Positions 19,301-23,762 of a DNA stretch of 24,518 bases are shown piece after piece (position 1 is the stretch's first letter; the number at the start of each line of letters is the position of its first letter). The translations under genes were made by a program, and so were the position numbers. Below the pieces are notes generated by a model. The model saw only the letters and a list, made by a program, of their open reading frames with translations, was not told where the DNA came from and searched no databases. The stretch lies in assembly GCA_964617105.1 (NCBI GenBank), contig CAZTWC010000004.1, forward strand, positions 28,030-52,547, written 5' to 3'. This DNA comes from CAZTWC01 sp964617105 [NCBI: uncultured Myxococcia bacterium] (lineage in GTDB: Bacteria > CAZTWC01).

Positions 19301-21615
19301 ATGGGAGTGACCCTTACCTTAACGTTTTCTTCCAGTTTGTCCGGCATATCCTGGCCAGCCTGCCAATGGAAAAGATGCTCTTTTCCCTGGGCCAAGGCTA
19401 CCAAACCTTTAAGACTTTCCTTCATGGCTGCCAGGTTGTAAGTGTTGCCACTATCCAGCGAGTACTCCACTTTCAGGTCTACAGAATCGTTCTCCGGATC
19501 AAAAATGGTAACAGTTAAAGGCACCTCTTGGGTCTGAAAACCGGCAGGGGTTTCAACTTCCACGCTGGGTCTTTGGTTCACTACTTCCGGCAAGTTGTTT
19601 ACCTCAAAGGGAGGGGAATCTTTGGTAACCATATTTCTACCATCGTCAACACTTACTCTGAAAATGACGCCAGTTACATTTTTTTGCCCCAAATCCTTTT
19701 CGCTGTCCCAAATAAAAGTGTAGGACTTACCGGTAGGAGAGGTGGCTACCTGCCTGGTAGAAAAGGGTTGGGCAGAAGTAGCGGGGCTGAACAGTTTGCC
19801 ATCGCGGGAAAAGAAAAGATCTATATTCACCGGGTCTTTATCTTGATCCTGGAGGCTGATCTTGATCTCCACCTGCTTTGATTGTACTCCAGACAAAGGA
19901 GATATGTTGATCTCAGGCGGAGTATTATCTCGATTATCTACTGTAAAGGCACTGCTTTCAGCCGGGCTGCCGGATTTAAGGTCAAAGGGAGATATTTTTA
20001 TTTTTACCTGCGGGTAGAGTTTTTTCTCCAAATTTTTACTGGCCTCCCAGACTACCTCATGGACTCTTCCCTGGGGAGAAGTTGGTAAATCGTTGGTTTT
20101 TGAGATTTTGTCCAGAAAGGCGGTCTGAAAGGTTATTCCATTGTCAATAGAATAATGAACTTCTATCCGAGCCGGATCATATTCCGGATCGCTGAGGTTG
20201 AAGGAGATTTTCACTTTTTGGTATTGAACTCCAGAGGGGGTGTTAACAGTGGCGCTCGGGGGGATATTGCCTTGGTTGTCAATATCAAAGGGCATAGTTA
20301 CGGCAGGATTTCCCTGGTGGGCGTCTGAAGGAGTAATTTTAAAACGTATTCCGGATATCTTTACCTTACCCAGGTCATGTAGACTTCGCCAGACAAAAAA
20401 ATGTTTCACCCCAGCGGGGTCGGAGGCCAGATCCTTAACCTTGGTAACCGATGTGTGGGTGGCCAGGCTGCAACTGGTGCTCTTGGGCAGGCAAAACTCC
20501 CCTTTTATGGATATCTTGTCGCTCTGGAGATCTTTTATAGAATATTCGATTTTAATAAATCCACCCTGCTCCCCCTTGGGAGTCAGTAGAGTTACTTCCG
20601 GCGGCGAAGAGAGAGGCCGGTTATCTACCGTAAATTGCCGGGAAATTTTGGCAATTCCGGGATTGATATCAGCCGGGATAATTTGGATCTTTACCTTAAA
20701 CAAACCCTCTCCGGTATCATCCAAAGAGTTCCAGATGAATTTATGCTTGATTCCGGTTTTAGAGGTGTCCAGGTTCTCCCGGGGACCATCTTTAATGGTC
20801 ATGTGAATAAAACGGCCATTGCCCAAATCAACCTGGGGAATTACACTGGCCTTGTCCGCCTCCGAGTCTTTAATGGTAAATTCAATGCTTATATCACCGC
20901 TCCCCGTTTCCGGGACACTAATAGATTCAATTTGGGGCGGAGAAAGATGAAGATTGTCGAGTTGAAAGGTGTCTGAAATTGCATCTTTTCCTTTGACACC
21001 TGGATACACCGCATCGACAGGAGTCATTCTGATCTTCACGTTTCCGGAAAAAGTGGGCAGGTCGGCGTTGGAGTGCCAGACAAATATGTGCTTTTCCCCT
21101 TTTGGAGAGGCCGATACTGCATCCAGTAATATAGTTGACGGTTGAGGCAACTGGGTAGCCTTTGAATAATTTTTGCCCTGGTCTATGCTAAACTCCACTT
21201 CCAGGTTGATGTCATTATATTCTCCATCAATAGCAGAAAACGAGATATCCACCTGGCCAGACTGTTTTCCCTGGGGCGTAGTTATGGTCAGAGAGGGCGG
21301 AGTATTTTCTTGATCAGCGTCAGTGCCCCCATCCGGCTCATCGGTGAGTTCTGTATCTCCGCCATCAGGTTCTTCGGTTTCACCTATTATTTTTGATAAA
21401 CAGGTGCCATTGATACACATTTCGTTGACAGAACAATCATCATGGGATGAGCATCGTTTGGCCGATGGAGCACTTGGATCGCCGCAAGCGGAAAAAAGAA
21501 TTACCTTCAGAGTAAAAAGAAATATTAACATTATAGGCCGGGCCATAGTTCTGTAACTGATTAGGGCCTGATAAGGTGGTCTATTTTTATTCCAAATCAG
21601 GTAAGGTGTATGCAT
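10324..21615 (-). CDS. Giant Ig-like-repeat lipoprotein, 3763 aa
   Basis: The ATG at 21615 is preceded by AAGGAG with a 6-nt spacer, which fixes the start even though the n-region is long. The signal core (residues 24-44) ends in lipobox F-S-A-C44 followed by Gly-Asp. A Cys motif follows (C55, C61, C67, C72; spacing x5, x5, x4), as is common in myxobacterial lipoproteins, and then an acidic PDGG linker (82-103). From residue 104 to the end there are 31 Ig-like repeats of 111-155 residues. Typical signatures are PP.(I/V).TP.G.Q.G.V at the start, (E)YS.DGG..(Y/F)..AT in the middle, then SP.G..H.F.W(D/N)S..DLG, then V.F(R/K)I.P.D, and a closing F.VDN. This repeat style is known from large extracellular proteins of Myxococcota and Planctomycetes. 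No catalytic domain was recognised. It is the first gene of an operon with the next giant gene, and its stop codon TGA shares its A with that gene's ATG. It is probably an adhesive or stalk-like cell-surface protein; this role is inferred. Confidence 0.96.
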   Translation of the reverse strand: MHTPYLIWNKNRPPYQALISYRTMARPIMLIFLFTLKVILFSACGDPSAPSAKRCSSHDDCSVNEMCINGTCLSKIIGETEEPDGGDTELTDEPDGGTDADQENTPPSLTITTPQGKQSGQVDISFSAIDGEYNDINLEVEFSIDQGKNYSKATQLPQPSTILLDAVSASPKGEKHIFVWHSNADLPTFSGNVKIRMTPVDAVYPGVKGKDAISDTFQLDNLHLSPPQIESISVPETGSGDISIEFTIKDSEADKASVIPQVDLGNGRFIHMTIKDGPRENLDTSKTGIKHKFIWNSLDDTGEGLFKVKIQIIPADINPGIAKISRQFTVDNRPLSSPPEVTLLTPKGEQGGFIKIEYSIKDLQSDKISIKGEFCLPKSTSCSLATHTSVTKVKDLASDPAGVKHFFVWRSLHDLGKVKISGIRFKITPSDAHQGNPAVTMPFDIDNQGNIPPSATVNTPSGVQYQKVKISFNLSDPEYDPARIEVHYSIDNGITFQTAFLDKISKTNDLPTSPQGRVHEVVWEASKNLEKKLYPQVKIKISPFDLKSGSPAESSAFTVDNRDNTPPEINISPLSGVQSKQVEIKISLQDQDKDPVNIDLFFSRDGKLFSPATSAQPFSTRQVATSPTGKSYTFIWDSEKDLGQKNVTGVIFRVSVDDGRNMVTKDSPPFEVNNLPEVVNQRPSVEVETPAGFQTQEVPLTVTIFDPENDSVDLKVEYSLDSGNTYNLAAMKESLKGLVALAQGKEHLFHWQAGQDMPDKLEENVKVRVTPIDTAAGAAAESGEFTVDTRDDLPPEITIEPLVGTQKGQVEIKFILKSNRSLPLDTSFSFSTDGQLFLATSTSSSFPDNPLASLVQGKNYIYFWDSLADLGKIMTENLLFRIKVESGKHQVIATSAPFTVDNRPDGGTGPDTNHKPVATVKTPAGAAKGRVELEVNISDQEGDMVDLQVEYSLDQGNSFEEAVMDSSDQMTGLSTSSKGSKYFLHWLSQVDIPNRLENLVRIRVTPSDIETGVSGETADFIVDNTIYTTNQAPQIVFTNSFSQVQKGEIPFDFILKDKESDPVDVTFFYSTDNIDFIGAVTSRAFAKNPLESSPTGKRYSFIWDSRGDLGNVKENWIIFRVIAHDGHSEIKEHFTPFAIDNSTGGSGVENKAPAASIATPQGDQRGNVVLSVSLSDPEGDLVDISKVEFSIDGGILYSKATVSSELIGLEATLEGTVHTILWHSQVDIPSARVDKVKVRIYPDDGQEGFFGETEEFVVDNRPTINSAPEIIFTPALEGVKKGNIDVVFSLQDSEKDNVELRFYYSTDGTDFYSATLSGDFPENPISTQNISQQYIFTWSSASDLGYIKQEGVVFRIAANDGVNQINIDSQTFVVDNSAGPGGSDNEKAVALISTPEDTQTGEVSLQIRLSDSEEDVVDLQVEYSIDSGASYQPASMSTSLNSFVTNSEGIVHTVKWLSQVDIVRQQADTVRIKVTPFDNKAGVAGETADFEVDNREIFDTPPQLEIFSDFSQTQKGDIPINFGIKDDEASPVEARFFFSTDGVTFYPASTARSFPSNPLPTSVAGEKYIYYWNSSQDLGEIKAENVVFKIQVSDSLIQMERETAPFIVDNSPAGEGPDNEKPVAIIKSPVGVQKSEIGLQVVITDAEEDLVDLTVEYSIDSGATYLAASMLASPLGLESSANGTRHVITWLSAVDIVNQNQKTVRVKVTPADSQMGTAAETTDFEVDNLDITLENPLKLSILPLDGEQKGEIQVEFIIKHEESKGVNVSFHFSDDQTLYQSAATARDFPPFPLATSPEGIKYTFTWDSRTDIGAVKKENMVFRIIASDGENEDTVHTMSFTVNNDQGTSGENQKPVVIVATPAGIQHGPVQLEITVSDQEEDLVDLKVKFSLDGGQTYSDATVSEALNSLVTSKDGYLHKLTWSSDTDIVDQLARNVRVKVIPADGQEGIFGETADFQVDNRFVINSPPRVAIYPLQGMNTGPVRINFEVKDYENSMVNLKFFYSTNGGGLFNTASEVAGAVDFSKAVASSVDGINYTFTWDSLTDLGKTRHDGVIFRIEASDFDEGEPAFSEPFVLDNVDGNAPPMVVVLGVDEMQGEGVVPVEYIVADRESDYVDIQVEYSLDGGQNYSPANFIDPDRMAITEFGNIPEKHILDIPASPVGNTYFFGWHAIRDLGRVDIEEVHFRITPKDEQQGTPGEIKFVINLKDVFTEPLIEFELLPALVGQQVQVNYTLKDNSGDLVNLDVYYSPDQGETLTSITPGQGGDGLSNLPASLEGVSHSLVWDSVADLGINRISNMTLVAIPSDAQGSGQKTATSIFNLDNTINSLPVLTIELVEGIQSFDIEIGYKVVDLEGELVSVKVEYSTDNGQSYQVATPSPDSTKTKDIASSPVGEEYKFIWRSHDDLADSFQGEAIIRMTPSDEQQGAAVDSESFVVDNRPNTPPEVIITTPIGVLRDRVDIVFYLKDQESSFVNIDAFYSLDGGVSYFEASSKDGKVTSLASSSAGISHVFQWDSLKDMGENLSEVIFKIIPRDAALGQETVSENFTVNNRINTTPSITIEPISGLQKEDVNFGFSVFDGQSDELSWQITYSLGGTTFKSAAQDTQIRLPAKLPSAPTGVNMIFVWNSRADLGEQLYQGVRLCIQVEDLVSQAFNCTVPFTVDNRLNNPPQVIVTTPTSPQRGLVNINFQVKDQEADKVDLAMFFAFTDEPDSSAPFFTAHQAKSSPPLKSLTTSIAGVNHQYVWNSFHDLRQEKYQHVRFKIVAFDGKEYGQAAFSGKFTVDNAGGNTAPQLTLIYIPTSPVSGNVGFKFKLEDSEYSPTEVTVEVKEENGTFQPATLAPESKSMKELSSAPEPDGVEHIFSWNSVADFGLQGPKKIKFRFTPKDSLLGTSVVTSLMEVDNRQLSPPVVTIQTPAGRQSNQVEINFTLKDGQSHSAFILPQFSIDGGVSYMAATPVDGSEDAYVDQGRLTSPLGIEYVFKWNSSQDVVNKLVDKVYFRITPSDAESAGEPVITGEFQLDNRKPNTRPRVAVFTPATIQRDKVEIAYFLIDDDDDICSVTVDVSIDGINFVPATRIVGQGDDLDNLETSKDGKMYSFVWDSMADLGAKEERQVVIKMEASDSARGEPRQTAAFAVDNRANKPPTVIIDPPLTGIFSGDIEVKYLIKDETSNLAAITAEVKSNDFDYQQCTSAADSGPVVQLESSAEGIEHNFTWDSHGQVNGKRDENIIFRLQAKDFASQFDPLRSDLTGPFIVDNSGTNTPPEVIIISSFSDVQDGNVTFKYKLKDAQSDPLSVKVEFRIETETDYSLASVAPGQEQQSAVTNLTSSPQGEEHTFVWNSLQDLGLIGRTGVYLQITPTDIVDGSSSESELFFIDNSGLATPVIQVENLFGKQRGKVKIDYNLKEKSSTRADIFVEYSLDGQTYFPAAMAEECEGNSELATSAEGVKHNFIWDSFVDLEYRHFNSVTLRLTPFTKEATGLAVTLAPFELDNINTPPQVVIKGPVGELKGRIKFEYTVIDAESDPVNLAVSFVTMPVNEGDDFSGLTLADDSPKIEGVASSPQGKDHHFIWNSKKDIDGFEFKVMIKIKPNDEAEGKEVLSDEFDIDNRNPRVSVASVTAPTGLTSGNIEINFTLTAPEATSSSIEVYYIYDEKDGTIEIDNDGGEVPDSVLQDAGVGEQPDGGETNAKTRVLATVVNEAQTVFNLTATPGGSLHTVKWDSAKDFPDTCYTDVQIEIVPFNPAFGDSGASNLFTVNNSREACK
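10335..10341 (-). promoter_or_regulatory. Ribosome binding site and TGATG coupling between the two giant genes
   Basis: AGAGAGG on the minus strand lies inside the end of the 3763-residue gene. It is 10 nt before the ATG at 10324 and 7 nt before an in-frame GTG at 10327. With ATG the overlap is TGATG (1 nt); with GTG it is GTGA (4 nt). Either choice implies translational coupling. GTG has the better spacing, ATG is the stronger codon, and the two differ by one residue. Confidence 0.65.
10555..10659 (-). other. Acidic DAGVG/PDGG insertion inside the last Ig-like unit
   Basis: Residues of about 3653-3687 interrupt the middle strands of unit 31 with an Asp/Glu/Gly-rich stretch that includes DNDGGEVPD and EQPDGGE. 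The same PDGG style occurs in the linker after the N-terminal Cys motif (residues 82-97) and before unit 8 (903-910). It is probably a flexible, calcium-binding or protease-exposed loop; this is inferred from composition only. Confidence 0.6.
15379..19932 (-). repeat. Alternating two-type (beta-alpha) domain array, units 5-17 of the giant protein
   Basis: Residues 562-2079 contain 13 consecutive domains that alternate strictly between two subtypes. Odd units (5, 7, 9, 11, 13, 15, 17) have FFYSTDG-like strands, a NPL..S..G turn, W(D/N)S..DLG..K.EN..FRI and no P.D near the end. Even units (6, 8, 10, 12, 14, 16) have D.VDL.VEYS.D.G, W.SQVDI, VR(V/I)(K/R)VTP.D and G..(A)ET..F.VDN. From unit 8 on, linkers before even units are Gly-rich or acidic with a KPVA-like end, while linkers before odd units are mostly R-x(3-4)-PP-like. 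The true repeat unit here is therefore a pair of about 230 residues (about 700 bp), present about six and a half times. Confidence 0.88.
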
Positions 21616-21621
21616 ATGATT

Positions 21622-21627
21622 CTCCTT
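21622..21627 (-). promoter_or_regulatory. Strong Shine-Dalgarno for the 3763-aa lipoprotein
   Basis: AAGGAG on the minus strand sits 6 nt before the ATG at 21615. It supports that start over the internal ATG at 21546, which would give a more typical 21-residue lipoprotein signal peptide but has no recognisable ribosome binding site. Confidence 0.8.
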
Positions 21628-21631
21628 GATT

Positions 21632-21644
21632 ATAAGGGCCTTAT
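21632..21644. promoter_or_regulatory. Inverted repeat ATAAGG-G-CCTTAT in the giant operon leader
   Basis: A perfect 6-bp inverted repeat around a single central base lies 4 nt upstream of the Shine-Dalgarno of the giant operon and downstream of its proposed promoter. It could be an operator or a weak hairpin that partly controls ribosome access. At this length chance occurrence is possible. Confidence 0.3.
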
Positions 21645-21683
21645 TTTATCCGAATCGATCCTTTTTGAACGAAGTAAAATTAA

Positions 21684-21712
21684 ATTATTGACTTAATTTC
21701 ATATTTTGTCAT
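21684..21712 (-). promoter_or_regulatory. Sigma70-like promoter for the giant lipoprotein operon
   Basis: On the minus strand, ATGACA (21712-21707), a 17-nt spacer and AATAAT (21689-21684) each match consensus at five of six positions. The leader to the ATG at 21615 would be about 60 nt. A weaker alternative -10 (TAAAAT, about 21643-21648) has no good -35. Confidence 0.5.
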
Positions 21713-21715
21713 AAT
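21688..21715 (+). promoter_or_regulatory. Sigma70-like promoter for the PEGA/MopE genes
   Basis: TTGACT (21688-21693), a 16-nt spacer and CATAAT (21710-21715) each match consensus at five of six positions. Transcription would start near 21722, giving a leader of about 43 nt to the GTG at 21765. It overlaps the minus-strand promoter almost completely. Confidence 0.55.
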
Positions 21716-21726
21716 TTTGTAAAATT
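21713..21726. promoter_or_regulatory. Inverted repeat AATTTT-GT-AAAATT over the plus-strand start site
   Basis: A perfect 6-bp inverted repeat with a 2-bp centre covers the end of the plus -10 and the expected transcription start. It is followed by a weaker one, TTTTC-TATAG-GAAAA (21725-21739). Both are candidate operator sites, but in such AT-rich DNA they may be chance. Confidence 0.25.
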
Positions 21727-21754
21727 TTCTATAGGAAAAATGACCTATACAGTC

Positions 21755-21758
21755 GGAG
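21755..21758 (+). promoter_or_regulatory. Ribosome binding site deciding the GTG start of the PEGA gene
   Basis: GGAG ends directly before an in-frame TTG (21759), too close for use, and is 6 nt before the in-frame GTG at 21765. This makes GTG the likely start codon. Confidence 0.65.
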
Positions 21759-21764
21759 TTGACC

Positions 21765-23720
21765 GTGAACAATAGAGTATTTACGAATTTGATTATCCTG
21801 GTTTTGCTTACCCAAATAAATTTTGTACCCGCAGTTGCTAAAGAGAGTAGCCAACCAAGAGGAAAAGAGAACAAAACCATGCACTTTGAACCGATTTTTT
21901 TAGAATTGGAGTATGAAATAGATGACCAGAAAAAAGAGGTGGAAAAAAAGAAGAAAAAAAACTACGGCAGAATGATCGATTTACGAAAAGTCCAGCCTTT
22001 GCTGATTCTAAATTTTCTGGCCCGACCGGGCACCAAGAGATCTCTATTGGAAAGGATGATGGATTATTCCCTTGATTCCTTCAACCGGCTCGATTTTTTT
22101 AAACCTATAGGCCAAAACGATATCAACAATATGCTTACTCTCTCGTTTCCGGAGTTATCCACTGGCTGCACTGATGCCAAATGCATCTTGAAGGTGATGA
22201 CGGTCACCGGCACCAGATTTGCCATTAAAGGCAGTATCCATCCCTGTGGAAAAAAGATGCTTCTGGACATGCAACTTATCGATGCCAAGAAAGAAACCGC
22301 CATCTCCAAAGGCAACCGGTTACTTAAACCCAGGGCAAGCCGGAGAACCATTCAAGCGGCCATAAACGGAATAATTATCGACCTGTTACAGTACCTGGTT
22401 CCCCAACGGGTTTTAAATAATACCGCCAAGAGACTGGGGCGGATGCTCCCCAATAAACTTGGTGAAAACAAGGGCGGTATTTGTGTAAACACCAAACCAA
22501 CCGGAGCCAAACTGGCCCTAAACGGCTTTAAATTAAAAGACAGATCGCCTACTGTTATCGATAAACTTCCCGAAGGAGAATACTTGATCGAAGGCTTTAA
22601 AAAAGATATCTCTGCCAGCCTAAAATTATCACTGTCCACTGGGTACTATACCCCAATTAAGATCAACCTGAAAAAAAGGAGAAGTAAAACCGGCAAAATA
22701 AACATATCTACCGACCCAACTGGTGTGGCTATTTACCTGGACAATAAATTTGTCGGCCAGACCCCCATGACGTTAACCGGTCTAAAAACAGGACGTTGTC
22801 TCCTGGAGTTGAAAAAAGATTATTATTTGCCCATAAGACAGGAAGTAATCATTGATACTGGAAAAATAAAACAACTGGCAGCCAGGATGGAGAGAGGGGC
22901 AATTATGGAGGTTACTTCAACGCCCAAACCAGCCAAATTAAAAATTATACGCCTGGACTCCCAAAAAACCTGGACTAAAAAAGCAGACAAAACCTGCACT
23001 CTACCGGATTGCATAGAAACCATAACTCCAGCCCATTTGAATATACGGGAAGGTAAATACAAATTAAAATTAGAAAAAGAGACTTTCTTGCCTCGGGAGA
23101 AAGAGGTGTCAATACAAACAGGGGAACTGTTGAAGTTTGACTTGATGCTCAAGTCTTCTTATGGTTCTATTGAAGTTGTCAGCATTAATCCTCAAGACGC
23201 AGAATTGTTGCTAGACGGCAAACCCACCCCAAAAATAGTGAAAAAAAAACCAGGGAAATATATGCTGGAGGTAAAACGGCCAGGCTATCTTTCTGCGTTC
23301 AAGATGATTAAGTTGGACCCGGCGGAGCGGGAACTTATTGTCTTCAACCTATTGGAATCCTCCGAATTGTCTGCCTTTAAAAAACAGGACAAGATGTACG
23401 ATTATATCTCCTGGGGGATGTACGGGTTAGCGATTTTTTTAACTGGCACCGGTGGTTATTTGATTAGTTCCGCCGGAGATTTCGACCGCACAGGCGATGA
23501 TTATTTCACTAAATATAATGCTGAACTATCTCCCGATAAAATAGCCCTTTACCGGGATAAAGGGCTGGAAAACTATAGCAGCGCCAGCAGCAGACGAACT
23601 TATGGATATTCCATTCTTACCACCGCCGGACTCTCGGCCTTAGGCGGTTTTTTCACCTGGTATTTAAAGCCTAAGAATCCCTTTACCCAAAAGCCGGAAA
23701 CTGAGGCTAAAAACCAGTAG
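21765..23720 (+). CDS. Exported PEGA-repeat protein with TolB/CsgG-like N-terminal region and C-terminal membrane hairpin, 651 aa
   Basis: The GTG start is chosen from the GGAG 6 nt upstream. A Sec signal (residues 1-25) ends in A-V-A, cleaved before KESS. A Lys/Glu-rich charged stretch (52-66) follows. Residues of about 72-215 resemble the N-terminal fold of TolB/CsgG-like envelope proteins, with a GC-x4-C element (C135, C140), a TGTRFAIKGSI strand and MLLDMQLIDAKK, as seen in many deltaproteobacterial exported proteins. Four PEGA-like repeats follow, at about 238-302, 310-377, 378-461 (enlarged, with C411 and C416) and 466-530, with patterns such as STDPTGVAIYLDNKFVGQTP. Residues of about 548-568 and 616-633 are hydrophobic and separated by a hydrophilic loop, suggesting a two-helix membrane anchor. 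PEGA domains are surface or cell-wall associated modules of poorly known function. It is divergent from the giant lipoproteins and is followed by a lipoprotein gene 42 nt downstream. A role in anchoring or assembling surface proteins is a guess. Confidence 0.92.
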   Translation: MNNRVFTNLIILVLLTQINFVPAVAKESSQPRGKENKTMHFEPIFLELEYEIDDQKKEVEKKKKKNYGRMIDLRKVQPLLILNFLARPGTKRSLLERMMDYSLDSFNRLDFFKPIGQNDINNMLTLSFPELSTGCTDAKCILKVMTVTGTRFAIKGSIHPCGKKMLLDMQLIDAKKETAISKGNRLLKPRASRRTIQAAINGIIIDLLQYLVPQRVLNNTAKRLGRMLPNKLGENKGGICVNTKPTGAKLALNGFKLKDRSPTVIDKLPEGEYLIEGFKKDISASLKLSLSTGYYTPIKINLKKRRSKTGKINISTDPTGVAIYLDNKFVGQTPMTLTGLKTGRCLLELKKDYYLPIRQEVIIDTGKIKQLAARMERGAIMEVTSTPKPAKLKIIRLDSQKTWTKKADKTCTLPDCIETITPAHLNIREGKYKLKLEKETFLPREKEVSIQTGELLKFDLMLKSSYGSIEVVSINPQDAELLLDGKPTPKIVKKKPGKYMLEVKRPGYLSAFKMIKLDPAERELIVFNLLESSELSAFKKQDKMYDYISWGMYGLAIFLTGTGGYLISSAGDFDRTGDDYFTKYNAELSPDKIALYRDKGLENYSSASSRRTYGYSILTTAGLSALGGFFTWYLKPKNPFTQKPETEAKNQ

Positions 23721-23749
23721 AGTTTAGCAGGGATCGGATGATACTTAAT

Positions 23750-23753
23750 GGAG
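23750..23753 (+). promoter_or_regulatory. Ribosome binding site for the MopE-like lipoprotein
   Basis: GGAG lies 9 nt before the ATG at 23763. An in-frame ATG at 23748 would overlap it, add five residues (MEINK) and lack a good site of its own, so 23763 is preferred. Confidence 0.6.
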
Positions 23754-23762
23754 ATAAACAAG

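Larger units (their letters stand above)
10327..21306 (-). repeat. 31 tandem Ig-like domains (residues 104-3763)
   Basis: I divided the protein at each closing (V/L/I)(D/N)N. This gives units starting at residues 104, 222, 333, 448, 562, 675, 790, 903, 1025, 1142, 1261, 1377, 1495, 1611, 1729, 1845 and 1962, with 14 more from 2080 to the end averaging about 120 residues. The most constant core is a Trp in W(D/N)S or W(L/H)S followed three to five residues later by D(L/I). The final unit (3609-3763) has a 35-residue acidic insertion and ends with Cys 3762. The units have diverged well beyond DNA-level identity, so the array is old rather than a recent slippage product. Confidence 0.93.

Noticed and set aside
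21759-21764. TTG start for the PEGA gene
   Set aside because: The GGAG directly abuts TTG with no spacer; the GTG at 21765 has a normal 6-nt spacer.
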